A stretch of 64,000 nt of DNA from Streptomyces jeddahensis (lineage in GTDB: Bacteria > Actinomycetota > Actinomycetes > Streptomycetales > Streptomycetaceae): assembly GCF_001642995.1 (NCBI RefSeq), contig NZ_LOHS01000076.1, positions 120,277 to 184,276 on the forward strand, in the 5' to 3' direction. Positions 16,030-25,756 of the stretch are shown here, one piece after another (within the stretch, counting starts at the first letter, position 1; each line of letters opens with the position of its first letter). The position numbers and the translations under genes are program-made. The notes beneath the pieces were generated by a model, which saw only the letters and a program-made list of their open reading frames with translations, did no database searches and was not told the origin of the DNA.

Positions 16030-17130
16030 ATGCCTCCCGTCTTCGCCCACGGCCGACTGCGCCTGTATCTGCTGAAGCTGCTGGACGAGGCGCCGCGGCA
16101 CGGCTACGAGGTGATCCGCCTCCTGGAGGAGCGCTTCCAGGGCCTGTACGCGCCTTCGGCGGGCACGGTGTATCCGCGCCTGGCGAAGCTGGAAGCCGAG
16201 GGCCTGGTCACGCACACCACGGAAGGCGGCCGGAAGGTCTACGCGATCACCGACGCGGGACGGGCCGAACTGGCCGACCGCAGCGGCGAGCTGGCCGACC
16301 TGGAGCTGGAGATCCGCGAGTCGGTGGCGGAGCTCGCCGCCGAGATCCGCGCCGACGTGAGCGGAGCGGCCGGTGACCTGCGACGCGACATACGGGCGGC
16401 GGCGCAGGAGGCCCGCAGCACGTCGCGCACCGGCGCAGCGGGGAAGGGCTTCCCGGAGGCGTCGGACTACTTCGACGGGGCGTGGGGCGACAAGGAGGCG
16501 TGGCGCCAGGCCAAGGAGGACTTCAAGCGCGCCAAGCAGGAGTGGAAGGAGCAGGCGCGGCGCGCGAAGGACGAGAGCCGCCGGGCCCGCGAGGAGGCCC
16601 AGCGCGCACGCCGCCAGGCCAAGGAGGCCCAGGAGAAGGCGCGCGCCCAGGCGGCGGAGGAGTTCCAGCGCGTCGCACAACGCATACAGGACCAGGTGCA
16701 GGACCACTTCGCCCGGGGTGACTGGCCGACGGGGGTACGGGAAGGGCTCGCCGAACTGGCCAAGGAGTTCGGCGACTTCGGCAAGTACGTCGGGAAGGAG
16801 TCCGGCGAGGACTCCGGGAACGACTCCGGCAGGGACTTCGGTGCTGCGGACCGCACAGGCACCGCGAAGCCGCGTCCAGCCGCTCCGGAGCCGGAGTTCC
16901 TGGGCGAGCAGGAGGGCTTCCCCGCCGACCTCGAGCCGGGCTGGGCTCATGAGGCCTCGACCGGCGACCCGGCACGCGACCTGGACCGCCTCCTGGACCG
17001 TTTCCGCGACGACATCCGCGACGCGGCCCGCGACCACGGCGTGACGGAGGAACAACTCCTTGATGCCCGCCGCCACTTGTCGACGGCGGCGGCCCATATC
17101 GGAGCGGTACTGCGGACACCGAAGGCTTAG
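16030..17130 (+). CDS. PadR-family transcriptional regulator with long coiled-coil tail
   Basis: 366 residues, ATG at 16030, one base after the upstream stop. Residues 1-90 are a PadR winged helix (LYLLKLLDEAPRHGYEVIRL, then SAGTVYPRLAKLEAEGLV and GGRKVYAITDAGR). Most PadR proteins are under 200 residues; this one carries an extra ~270. Residues ~165-235 form a highly charged heptad-like coiled coil (KEDFKRAKQEWKEQARRAKD, then RRAREEAQRARRQAKEAQEK). A helical C-terminal segment follows (DLDRLLDRFRDDIRDAARDH). It probably represses its own operon from the sites at 14874-14908. Confidence 0.85.
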   Translation: MPPVFAHGRLRLYLLKLLDEAPRHGYEVIRLLEERFQGLYAPSAGTVYPRLAKLEAEGLVTHTTEGGRKVYAITDAGRAELADRSGELADLELEIRESVAELAAEIRADVSGAAGDLRRDIRAAAQEARSTSRTGAAGKGFPEASDYFDGAWGDKEAWRQAKEDFKRAKQEWKEQARRAKDESRRAREEAQRARRQAKEAQEKARAQAAEEFQRVAQRIQDQVQDHFARGDWPTGVREGLAELAKEFGDFGKYVGKESGEDSGNDSGRDFGAADRTGTAKPRPAAPEPEFLGEQEGFPADLEPGWAHEASTGDPARDLDRLLDRFRDDIRDAARDHGVTEEQLLDARRHLSTAAAHIGAVLRTPKA

Positions 17131-17469
17131 CACGGGTAGGGCTTGGCACGGCCGAGGGCCTGCGCATGACCGAAGGCCTGCGCATGACCGAAGGCCTGCG
17201 CACGACCGAAGGCCTGCGCACGACCGAAGGCCTGCGCACGACCGAAGGCCGGCACGGCCTACAGCTCGGCACAGCCAAGGACTTGGCACGGCCGAAGGCC
17301 CGTCACAGCCGAAGGCAGTGCACGACGGCCGGCGAGCCCCGCATCGGAGTCGCCGGCCGTCGCCACACCGCGGCCGCCGTGAGGGCGGGACGGAGCCTCA
17401 GGCAGCGCACCGCCCTCATGGGCACCGGGGTGGGCACCGTGGTGGGGCGTGCCCGCCAGCCGGCCGGAC
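17131..17469. repeat. Gene-free interval with an 18-bp minisatellite
   Basis: Between padR and the convergent Clp-N gene. Units of TGCGCAYGACCGAAGGCC are tandem at 17161-17250: five copies identical except for one C/T site. A degenerate unit precedes (17143-17160) and decayed versions follow (to about 17320). The period of 18 keeps frames open and yields MTEGLR/TTEGLR repeats, but there is no ribosome site or family match, so I treat it as non-coding. Confidence 0.7.
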
Positions 17470-18048
17470 TCACCCCGCCTTGGCCTCGCCCCCGCCGCCC
17501 AACACCCGCTCCACCGCCGCGTACGTCGCGCCGTGGTCTGCGAGGACCTCGGCCGTGACACCTGGACGAGCGGTGAGGGCGAGCAGCAGGTGCTCGTCGC
17601 CGATGGAACGGTCACGGCGGCCGAGGGCGATGCGCAGGGACTGCTCCAGCGTGCCTTTGGCCCCCCGGCTGAAGGGACGGCGTCCCGTCCGCCGGCCCCA
17701 GCCCCTCGTGCCCTTCGGCCTCCGGTCACCGGCCAGCGCCCCCACGCCATGGGCGCACTCCACCCGGGACACGACTTCCGCGACATCGATGCCGATGCCC
17801 GCGAGTGCGTCCATGTCGGCCGCGGAAAGCCCGCCGCGCCGACGGGTCTCGGCCAGCGAGCGCTCCACAGACTCCCTGCGCCGGGTGACCCCCAGCGAGG
17901 CGAGAGCGAACGACGCCCGGCTTCCCTCCCGGTCGAGCAGAGCGAGCAGCAGGTGCTCCTCGCCGACGACGTCGGCGTCCAGCCGCTCGGCGTGCTCGAC
18001 CGCACCCAGCACCACGGCCCGGGCATCCTTCGTAAATCGCTCGAACAT
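17470..18048 (-). CDS. Clp N-terminal-domain protein (stand-alone, no ATPase)
   Basis: 192 residues. The ATG at 18048 overlaps the stop of the HTH gene by one base (TGATG). Two Clp-N repeats are visible: residues ~1-70 (MFERFTKDARAVVLGAVEHA, then LDADVVGEEHLLLALLD) and ~135-185 (KGTLEQSLRIALGRRDRSIG, then DEHLLLALTARPG). No Walker motifs follow, so this is a free Clp-N unit of the kind that could bind or modulate Clp substrates or the partner regulator. The HTH/Clp-N pair is conserved in Streptomyces. Function is unproven. Confidence 0.8.
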   Translation of the reverse strand: MFERFTKDARAVVLGAVEHAERLDADVVGEEHLLLALLDREGSRASFALASLGVTRRRESVERSLAETRRRGGLSAADMDALAGIGIDVAEVVSRVECAHGVGALAGDRRPKGTRGWGRRTGRRPFSRGAKGTLEQSLRIALGRRDRSIGDEHLLLALTARPGVTAEVLADHGATYAAVERVLGGGGEAKAG

Positions 18049-18257
18049 CAGCGCCTCCCGTACTTCTTGTGCACGGCTTGCCTGCTCACGCCGAGCTCAT
18101 CGGCGATCTCCTGCCACGACCAACCCTGATTGCGTGCACTGCGCACCTGAACCGCTTCGAGCTGCTCGAGGAGCCGCCGCAATGCGGCGACGGCCCGCAG
18201 CCCGACGCGCGGATCACGGTCACCTGCACGCTCTGCGAGATCCGTTGCTTCGGTCAT
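18048..18257 (-). CDS. Small helix-turn-helix DNA-binding protein
   Basis: 69 residues, ATG at 18257. The C-terminal half is a clear HTH (GWSWQEIADELGVSRQAVHK then KYGRR) resembling sigma-70 region 4 or a homeodomain-like HTH; the N-terminal half is helical. There is no Shine-Dalgarno. On the minus strand a TTGACA-N17-TAGATT promoter ends 6 nt before the ATG, so the mRNA is probably leaderless. Twin inverted repeats overlap both promoter boxes, which suggests the protein represses itself. It is coupled to the Clp-N gene. Confidence 0.78.
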   Translation of the reverse strand: MTEATDLAERAGDRDPRVGLRAVAALRRLLEQLEAVQVRSARNQGWSWQEIADELGVSRQAVHKKYGRR

Positions 18258-18259
18258 GA

Positions 18260-18310
18260 TGTCAATCTACGTTGACAGCCCCTCCCTGTCAACCACGGTT
18301 GACAGGGAGG
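18260..18310 (-). promoter_or_regulatory. Leaderless promoter overlapped by twin TGTCAA-N6-TTGACA operators
   Basis: Two inverted repeats with the same half-sites, TGTCAA-N6-TTGACA, lie at 18260-18277 and 18287-18304, centres 27 nt apart. The upstream one extends to a 14-bp perfect stem (CCTCCCTGTCAACC at 18281-18294 against 18297-18310, 2-nt spacer). On the minus strand TTGACA (18292-18287) and TAGATT (18269-18264) form a near-consensus promoter with a 17-nt spacer. The start codon sits where transcription should begin. Confidence 0.75.
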
Positions 18311-18373
18311 GTGTGAGGGCAGGACGACCCCAAGAAACGAGAGAAACCAGCCGGTTTAAAACCAGCCGCTTGC

Positions 18374-19336
18374 TCACACGGTGAGGACGATCTTCCCGAA
18401 CTGCCCCCCGGCCTCCATCCGCTCGAAGCCCTCCCGCGCCCGGTCCAGCGGCAGCACCTCGTCGATCACCGGCCGCACACCCGTCGCAGCGCAGAACGCG
18501 AGCAGATCCTCCAGCTCGTCCTTCGTCCCCATCGTCGAGCCGACGACCTTGAGTTCCAGGAAGAAGATGCGGGTCAGCTCCGCGTGCGAGGGGCGGTCGC
18601 CGCTCGTCGCGCCCGAGATGACCAGCGTGCCGCCCGGCCGCAGCGACTTGACGGAGTGCGACCAGGTGGCAGCCCCGACCGTTTCGATGACCGCGTCCAC
18701 CCGCTGCGGCAGGCGCGCCCCCGTCTCGACCGCCTCCACGGCGCCGAGCTCCAGGGCCCGCTTGCGCTTGGCCTCGTCCCGGCTGGTGGCGAAGACGCGC
18801 AGCCCCGCGGCCTTGCCGAGCACGATCGCCGCCGTCGCGACCCCGCCTCCGGCTCCCTGGACCAGGACGGAGTCACCGGGGCGTACGCCGGCATTGGTGA
18901 AGAGCATGCGGTACGCGGTGAGCCACGCGGTCGGCAGACAGGCGGCCTCCTCGAAGGACAGCTCCTTCGGCTTCGGGAGTACGTTCCACGTGGGCACCGT
19001 GACCTGTTCGGCGAAGGTGCCCTGGTACTTCTCGGTGAGGATGGTGCGGGGCTCCTTCGGCCCGACCCCGTGGCCGGTCTGGCCGATGACGGAGTGCAGG
19101 ACGACCTCGTTCCCGTCCTCGTCGATCCCGGCGGCGTCGCAGCCGAGGATCATCGGCAGCTTGTCCTCACTCAGACCCACCCCGCGCAGCGACCACAGGT
19201 CGTGATGGTTGAGAGAGGCGGCCTTGACGTTCACGGTGGTCCAGCCGGACCGGGCCTCGGGGGCCGGGCGCTCCCCCAACTCCAGGCCATCGAGAGGCTG
19301 GTCACGGTCAATGCGGGCGGCGTAGGCAGCGAACAT
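18374..19336 (-). CDS. Zinc-type alcohol dehydrogenase/quinone oxidoreductase-like (MDR family)
   Basis: 320 residues. I place the start at the ATG at 19336 (MFAAYAARIDRDQPLDG), where homology begins; longer frames add unlike sequence. GroES-like N-terminal half with SLNHHDLWSLRG and GCDAAGID, then a Rossmann half with VLVQGAGGGVATAA. It lacks the structural-zinc cysteine cluster, so it belongs to the NADPH:quinone reductase-like branch of medium-chain dehydrogenases. The substrate cannot be read from sequence. It ends 37 nt before the HTH/Clp-N operator region. Confidence 0.82.
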   Translation of the reverse strand: MFAAYAARIDRDQPLDGLELGERPAPEARSGWTTVNVKAASLNHHDLWSLRGVGLSEDKLPMILGCDAAGIDEDGNEVVLHSVIGQTGHGVGPKEPRTILTEKYQGTFAEQVTVPTWNVLPKPKELSFEEAACLPTAWLTAYRMLFTNAGVRPGDSVLVQGAGGGVATAAIVLGKAAGLRVFATSRDEAKRKRALELGAVEAVETGARLPQRVDAVIETVGAATWSHSVKSLRPGGTLVISGATSGDRPSHAELTRIFFLELKVVGSTMGTKDELEDLLAFCAATGVRPVIDEVLPLDRAREGFERMEAGGQFGKIVLTV

Positions 19337-19552
19337 GACCTTGACGATAGGGGGGACCGCGACGCGGCGAAACGGGATGCGGGTGTGACACACCGCGCAC
19401 CACACGCAGCGGCGGCACCCGCCGAAAGGACGGAAAGCCGGACCGCGACCCGCACGGGTGGGCGGGTGGGCAAACAAACCGGCCCCGCCCCGGGGAAGGC
19501 CGAAGGCCAACCCGGGGCGGGGCCGGAATCACGCTCAGCGCAGAGCACTCGC

Positions 19553-20776
<1,224 letters not shown>

Positions 20777-21301
20777 TTTGTTTTACCCCTTAAGGCTTCA
20801 TGGGTTGAGGGTGACCACTCCTGGTGAGGGGTGGGCGGGCACCACGTATGCCCCGATTTGACCGATGCGTACGGGGTACATACGCGACGGGCGCGCCGCA
20901 CACGCGCCCTGGGCCCCGGATGAGGGGTGTAAAGAACCTTCTTACCTGACGGACCCCGTCGTCGACGAGTCCATATCGTTGCGGTGACATGACTCATAGC
21001 CGGTCTTCTGGACAACTCGGCGACAGATACATGTAGGACTCAAGCTCGTCACCACGCTTCGCTCACATGGTGAGATGCGCCGAAGATCCTCCGGCCGAAA
21101 GGGATCGATCCCGCAGAAGGTCCGGCCAGGATGTGCCGGCCTGACGGGATTCGGGGGTCACCCGTTATCCGATTTTGACATGGCCGACGTCCTGAAGCGT
21201 CCGGTCCGAATGGCAAGATGCCGTAATCACACGTGGTCGCGACACTCGATGGTGTGTGCCCGTCCACCGATCGGCAACGCCTTCACCCGGAGGAACCAAC
21301 C
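20777..21301. promoter_or_regulatory. Divergent intergenic region, malic enzyme / ABC importer
   Basis: 525 nt with no credible gene. It must hold both divergent promoters. A consensus TTGACA occurs at 21175-21180 facing the importer, without an obvious -10 at the standard spacing. GCGTACGGGGTACATACGC near 20867-20886 is an imperfect inverted repeat on the malic-enzyme side. GGAGG precedes the importer start. Confidence 0.35.
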
Positions 21302-22270
21302 ATGACCGCACGCTTCACCCGTCGTACGACCGTCGCCAGGTCCGCGAAGCCCCGGATCGCCGCGGTCGGCGCCATCGCGGTCGCCGGTGCGCTGCTGCTG
21401 ACGGGCTGTGGCGACCAGACCAAGGACACCGGCAACGACAGCGGCACGGCGAGCGCCGCACCGCTGGCCGACAAGCTCCCCAAGGAGATCCGGGACAAGG
21501 GTGTCATCAAGGTCGGTTCGGACATCGCCTATGCGCCCGTCGAGTTCAAGGACGACTCCGGCAAGACGGTCGGTATCGACCCCGACATCGCCGCGGCGAT
21601 GGGCAAGCAGCTCGGCGTGAAGTTCGAGTTCCAGAACGCCACCTTCGACACCCTCATCGGCGGTCTCGCGGCGAAGCGCTACGACATCGCCATGTCGGCC
21701 ATGACCGACACGAAGGACCGCCAGGAGGGCATCGACGCCGACACGGGCAAGAAGGTCGGCGCCGGCGTCGACTTCGTCGACTACTTCACCGCGGGCGTCT
21801 CGCTCTACACCAACAAGGGCGACACCCAGGGGATCAAGACCTGGGACGACCTGTGCGGCAAGACGATGGCCGTGCAGCGCAACACCTTCTCGCACGACCT
21901 GGCCAAGGAGCAGGCGAAGAAGTGCGAGAAGGACGGCAAGAAGACCCTCAAGATCGAGGACTTCGCCACCAACCCGGAGGCCGAGACCCGGATGCGCTCC
22001 AAGGGCGCGGACGTCGTCTCCGCCGACTTCCCGATCGCCGCGTACTCCGTGAAGAACGCGGGCGGCGGCAAGTACTTCGAGATCGTCGGCGACCAGGTCG
22101 AGGCGGGCCCGTACGGCATCGCCGTCGCCAAGGACAACACGCAGCTGCGCGACGCGCTGCAGGCCGCCGTCAACGCGATCATCGAGAACGGCGAGTACAA
22201 GAAGATCATCGAGAAGTGGGGCGTCGCGGACGGCGCGGTCACCGAGGCCAAGATCAACGGCGGCTCCTGA
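21302..22270 (+). CDS. Amino-acid ABC transporter substrate-binding lipoprotein
   Basis: 322 residues, ATG at 21302 behind GGAGG. Lipoprotein signal: basic N-terminus, hydrophobic stretch and lipobox LLTGC, lipidated Cys36. The mature part is a family 3 solute-binding protein (KGVIKVGSDIAYAPVEFKDD; LIGGLAAKRYDIAMSAMTDT). It is anchored outside the membrane and delivers a polar amino acid, probably glutamate/glutamine-like, to the permease that starts 36 nt downstream. One permease only is encoded. Confidence 0.9.
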   Translation: MTARFTRRTTVARSAKPRIAAVGAIAVAGALLLTGCGDQTKDTGNDSGTASAAPLADKLPKEIRDKGVIKVGSDIAYAPVEFKDDSGKTVGIDPDIAAAMGKQLGVKFEFQNATFDTLIGGLAAKRYDIAMSAMTDTKDRQEGIDADTGKKVGAGVDFVDYFTAGVSLYTNKGDTQGIKTWDDLCGKTMAVQRNTFSHDLAKEQAKKCEKDGKKTLKIEDFATNPEAETRMRSKGADVVSADFPIAAYSVKNAGGGKYFEIVGDQVEAGPYGIAVAKDNTQLRDALQAAVNAIIENGEYKKIIEKWGVADGAVTEAKINGGS

Positions 22271-22306
22271 ACCCCGACCGCACCTCGGTTCTGAAAGGCT
22301 CCACCC

Positions 22307-23248
22307 GTGACTGTTGACGTCAACAAGACGGACGGTCCCGCCGACTCGACACCCCCTGCCGGACCGGAGGCCATCAAGGCCGTCCCGGTCCGGCACCCGG
22401 GGCGCTACGTGTCCGCGGCCATCGCGCTCGCACTCCTCGGCTCAATCGTCTACGCCTTCGCGCAAGGCAAGATCAACTGGGGCGCGATCCCCCAGTACTT
22501 CTTCGACGACCGCATCATCGACGGCGTCCTGAAGACCCTGCTGCTCACCGTGCTGTCCATGGTGATCGGCATCGTGGGCGGCATCATCCTCGCCGTGATG
22601 CGGCTGTCGAAGAACCCGGTGACCTCGTCGATCGCGTGGTTCTACATCTGGTTCTTCCGCGGCACGCCGGTCCTGGTCCAGCTCTTCGTCTGGTTCAACC
22701 TGGGCCTGGTCTTCGAGTACATCAACCTCGGCCCGATCTACAAGGACTACTGGTCCTCGTTCATGACGCCGCTACTGACGGCGCTGCTCGGCCTCGGCCT
22801 CAACGAGGCCGCGTACATGGCGGAGATCTGCCGCGCCGGCCTGCTCTCCGTCGACGAGGGCCAGACCGAGGCATCGCACGCGCTCGGTATGAGCCACACC
22901 AAGACGCTGCGCCGGATCGTGATCCCGCAGGCGATGCGTGTGATCGTGCCGCCCACGGGCAACGAGGTCATCAACATGCTCAAGACGACCTCGCTCGTCT
23001 CGGCGGTGCAGTTCGCCGACCTGTTCAAGCAGGCCCAGGACATCGGCCAGAACGCGGGCTCGACGGTGGAGATGTATTTCCTCGCCGCCGCCTGGTACCT
23101 GATCCTCACCTCGATCCTGAGCGTCGGCCAGTACTACATCGAGCGCTACTACGCACGCGGCTCCACCCGCCAGCTGCCGCCGACCCCGTGGCAGAAGGTC
23201 AAGGCCCACGTGTTCTCCCTGTCGAGCCGGAAGGGGGTCACCGCATGA
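22307..23248 (+). CDS. Amino-acid ABC transporter permease
   Basis: 313 residues, GTG at 22307. An N-terminal cytoplasmic segment of ~45 residues precedes about five or six membrane helices. The EAA loop is NEAAYMAEICRAGLLSVDEG, which docks the ATPase. WFFRGTPVLVQLFVWF is the typical His/Glu/Gln/Arg-family permease motif. The stop overlaps the ATPase start (ATGA), so the three-gene importer is one operon. Confidence 0.92.
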   Translation: MTVDVNKTDGPADSTPPAGPEAIKAVPVRHPGRYVSAAIALALLGSIVYAFAQGKINWGAIPQYFFDDRIIDGVLKTLLLTVLSMVIGIVGGIILAVMRLSKNPVTSSIAWFYIWFFRGTPVLVQLFVWFNLGLVFEYINLGPIYKDYWSSFMTPLLTALLGLGLNEAAYMAEICRAGLLSVDEGQTEASHALGMSHTKTLRRIVIPQAMRVIVPPTGNEVINMLKTTSLVSAVQFADLFKQAQDIGQNAGSTVEMYFLAAAWYLILTSILSVGQYYIERYYARGSTRQLPPTPWQKVKAHVFSLSSRKGVTA

Positions 23249-24006
23249 CCGCCATGGTGAAGGCCGAGGGCGTCCACAAGTCCTTCGGCCACGTCGAGGT
23301 CCTCAAGGGCATCGACCTCGAGGTGAAGACCGGCGAGGTGTTCTGCCTCATCGGCCCGTCCGGCTCCGGCAAGTCGACCTTCCTCCGGTGCATCAACCAC
23401 CTGGAGAAGATCAACGCCGGCCGCCTCTACGTCGACGGCGAGCTGGTCGGCTACCGCCAGAAGGGCGACAAGCTGTACGAGCTCAAGGACAGCGAGGTCG
23501 CACAGAAGCGCCGGGACATCGGCATGGTCTTCCAGCGCTTCAACCTGTTCCCGCACATGACGGCCGTAGAGAACGTCATGGAGGCGCCCATCCAGGTCAA
23601 GGGCACGAGCAAGGCTCAGGCCAGGGAGCGGGCGCTGGAGCTCCTGGAGCGCGTGGGCCTCGCCGACAAGGCCGGGAACTACCCGTCCCAGCTCTCCGGC
23701 GGCCAGCAGCAGCGCGTCGCCATCGCCCGCGCGCTGGCGATGGACCCGAAGCTGATGCTCTTCGACGAGCCCACCTCGGCGCTCGACCCGGAGCTCGTCG
23801 GCGACGTCCTCGACGTCATGCGCGATCTCGCGGAGTCCGGCATGACGATGGTCGTCGTCACGCACGAGATGGGCTTCGCCCGCGAGGTCGGCGACAGCCT
23901 CGTCTTCATGGACGGCGGCGTGGTGGTCGAGTCCGGCAACCCGCGCGACGTCCTGACGAACCCGCAGCACGAGCGGACGCAGTCGTTCCTGTCCAAGGTG
24001 CTGTAA
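23245..24006 (+). CDS. Amino-acid ABC transporter ATP-binding protein
   Basis: 253 residues, ATG at 23245 inside the permease stop. Walker A GPSGSGKST, Q-loop in VFQRFNLFPH, signature LSGGQQQR, Walker B LMLFDEPTSALD, H-loop VVVTHEMG. This is the GlnQ-type ATPase of polar amino-acid importers. A strong hairpin terminator follows 17 nt after the stop. An in-frame ATG at 23254 is a possible alternative start. Confidence 0.95.
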   Translation: MTAMVKAEGVHKSFGHVEVLKGIDLEVKTGEVFCLIGPSGSGKSTFLRCINHLEKINAGRLYVDGELVGYRQKGDKLYELKDSEVAQKRRDIGMVFQRFNLFPHMTAVENVMEAPIQVKGTSKAQARERALELLERVGLADKAGNYPSQLSGGQQQRVAIARALAMDPKLMLFDEPTSALDPELVGDVLDVMRDLAESGMTMVVVTHEMGFAREVGDSLVFMDGGVVVESGNPRDVLTNPQHERTQSFLSKVL

Positions 24007-24023
24007 CGGTACGGACGGAGAAA

Positions 24024-24049
24024 GGGCGGTACGGGACTCCGTACCGCCC
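24024..24049 (+). terminator. Rho-independent-type hairpin after the ABC importer
   Basis: GGGCGGTACGG (24024-24034), loop GACT and CCGTACCGCCC (24039-24049) form a perfect 11-bp stem. AAA precedes it and CTTCTG follows. Confidence 0.8.
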
Positions 24050-24146
24050 CTTCTGCATGGCGCTACTTCCTGCGTAATACCCTCGTACCAAGCGCAGCTG
24101 TTACTCACGCTCTCCTGAAGACGGACCGCTCGCGTAAGGAATACAC

Positions 24147-24776
24147 GTGGAACTCGCCTATTACTCGGACTACGCCGTGCGCCTGGTCAACAGCGAGGAG
24201 CCGGGCCGGGGCAAGGACGCGCTGACCTCTGTGGAGGCCGTCCGGGATCTCTTCGGCGTCAACGCGTCCGCGGCCCGGCGCGCCACGGACGCGGACGTGA
24301 CACGATTCCGCTCTGTACGGGCGCGTCTGCGGGCGGTCTTCGAGGCGGCGGACAGCGGCGACGAGACGCTGGCGGTCGACCTGCTGAACTCGCTGCTCCT
24401 GGAGTTCCCGGTGAGCCCCCAGATCTCCGGGCACGACCACCGGGACGACGACGGCCGCCCCCTGTGGCACATGCACCTCGCGGACCACCCGTCCAACGCG
24501 ACCGCCGGATATGCGGCGATCGCCGCGATGGGGCTCGCCTTCCACCTCACGTCGTACGGCGTCGACCGCCTCGGCCTGTGCCAGGCAGCGCCGTGCCGCA
24601 ACGCCTATCTCGACACGTCCACGAACCGCTCCCGGCGGTACTGCTCGGACCGCTGCGCGACCCGGGCCAATGTGGCGGCCTACCGCGCCCGCAAGCGCCT
24701 GGAGGCAGACCGGTCGGCGAGCACCGGCCGCAGCGCGGAGAAGGCCCACGAGGCCAGCGCGGTGACGGACCGCTGA
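24147..24776 (+). CDS. CGNR zinc-finger protein (ABATE-domain type)
   Basis: 209 residues, GTG at 24147 (after gtaaggaatacac). The N-terminal ~150 residues match the ABATE stress-associated domain (LAYYSDYAVRLVNSEEPG). The C-terminal CGNR zinc finger is LCQAAPCRNAYLDTSTNR then RYCSDRCATRANVAAYR, with Cys pairs for one zinc. Such proteins are putative DNA-binding regulators. Its 3' end overlaps the convergent sodX gene by 97 nt. Confidence 0.82.
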   Translation: MELAYYSDYAVRLVNSEEPGRGKDALTSVEAVRDLFGVNASAARRATDADVTRFRSVRARLRAVFEAADSGDETLAVDLLNSLLLEFPVSPQISGHDHRDDDGRPLWHMHLADHPSNATAGYAAIAAMGLAFHLTSYGVDRLGLCQAAPCRNAYLDTSTNRSRRYCSDRCATRANVAAYRARKRLEADRSASTGRSAEKAHEASAVTDR

Positions 24777-25123
24777 CCGCCGCCCTGCTCCCGGCTGCGC
24801 GGCCGGAAGCGCGCCCGCACCGTCGCGAGGACGAGCTCGTCGGGCACGGCCCCGTAGACCGTGCTGTCCCCGCCCGGCGAGTACGGGTTGTCGCCGAGCA
24901 CCCACCAGCCGTCGTCACGGCGCTCGACCGCCCGCTTGACGACCAGCAGGTCCTGCTGGAACGGATGCCGCAGGATCACCACGGCGCCCGGCCGTACCCG
25001 GGCGCCGTGCTGGACCAGCATCCAGTCCCCCGGGTTGAGCGTGGGCACCATCGACGGCCCGTCCACCTCGATCAGTTGGAACGGCACGCGTGCCTCCCGC
25101 CCCTCCGCTGCCGTCTCAGGCAT
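24680..25123 (-). CDS. sodX: Nickel-superoxide dismutase maturation protease SodX (S26 family)
   Basis: 147 residues, ATG at 25123 after GGGAGG. S26 signal-peptidase-like fold: catalytic Ser in VDGPSMVPTLNPGDW, Lys in LLVVKRAVERR and GDNPYSPGGDS box 3. It removes the short pro-sequence from SodN so the nickel hook can form. There is no clear membrane anchor, fitting cytoplasmic processing. It is divergent from sodN (183 nt apart). The last ~30 codons overlap the CGNR gene on the other strand. Confidence 0.9.
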   Translation of the reverse strand: MPETAAEGREARVPFQLIEVDGPSMVPTLNPGDWMLVQHGARVRPGAVVILRHPFQQDLLVVKRAVERRDDGWWVLGDNPYSPGGDSTVYGAVPDELVLATVRARFRPRSREQGGGQRSVTALASWAFSALRPVLADRSASRRLRAR

Positions 25124-25306
25124 CAGACAACCTCCCGGTTCCGCTCGGCGTACGTTCCGGTTCCGTTCCGTTCCGTTCTATCGTTCACCGGTCCCAGTCT
25201 GTCCCCGGACTTTTGTCCTAAGCCCATGGGGGCACTCGCGAAATCCCGTCTTCCACGGAGTAATGTCCCACCTGAGAAGACGATCACCTTAGGAAGGACA
25301 GCATCC

Positions 25307-25702
25307 ATGCTCTCCCGCCTGTTTGCCCCCAAGGTCAAGGCCAGTGCGCACTGCGACCTGCCGTGCGGCGTGTACGACCCGGCCCAGGCCCGTATCGAGG
25401 CCGAGTCGGTCAAGGCCGTCCAGGAGAAGATGGCCGCCAACGACGACCCGCACTTCCAGGCGCGCGCCACCGTCATCAAGGAGCAGCGTGCCGAGCTGGC
25501 CAAGCACCACGTCTCGGTGCTGTGGAGCGACTACTTCAAGCCGCCGCACTTCGAGAAGTACCCGGAGCTGCACCAGCTGGTGAACGACGCCCTGAAGGCC
25601 CTCTCGGCCGCCAAGGCGTCGACGGACCCGGCCACCGGCCAGAAGGCGCTGGACTACATCGCCCAGATCGACAAGATCTTCTGGGAGACCAAGAAGGCCT
25701 GA
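25307..25702 (+). CDS. sodN: Nickel-containing superoxide dismutase precursor
   Basis: 131 residues, ATG at 25307 after GGAAGG. The first 14 residues (MLSRLFAPKVKASA) are the pro-sequence. Processing exposes His15 of HCDLPCGVY, the nickel hook (His1, Cys2, Cys6 of the mature enzyme). The rest is the four-helix bundle (SVLWSDYFKPPHFEKYPE, then LHQLVND). It converts superoxide to oxygen and peroxide as a hexamer in the cytoplasm. SodX next door is its protease. In S. coelicolor its 3' UTR yields an sRNA against sodF. Confidence 0.97.
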   Translation: MLSRLFAPKVKASAHCDLPCGVYDPAQARIEAESVKAVQEKMAANDDPHFQARATVIKEQRAELAKHHVSVLWSDYFKPPHFEKYPELHQLVNDALKALSAAKASTDPATGQKALDYIAQIDKIFWETKKA

Positions 25703-25756
25703 TCTTCGATCATGCTGCTTGACCTGCGATTCCTTTGGTCGCCTGGTCTTTCTGCC

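Noticed and set aside
17166..17558. Protein of MTEGLR repeats
   Set aside because: Arises from the 18-bp minisatellite; no ribosome site or homologue.
25151..25182. GTTCC tandem units near sodX as an operator
   Set aside because: Simple-sequence repeat without symmetry; no known nickel-regulator site matches.
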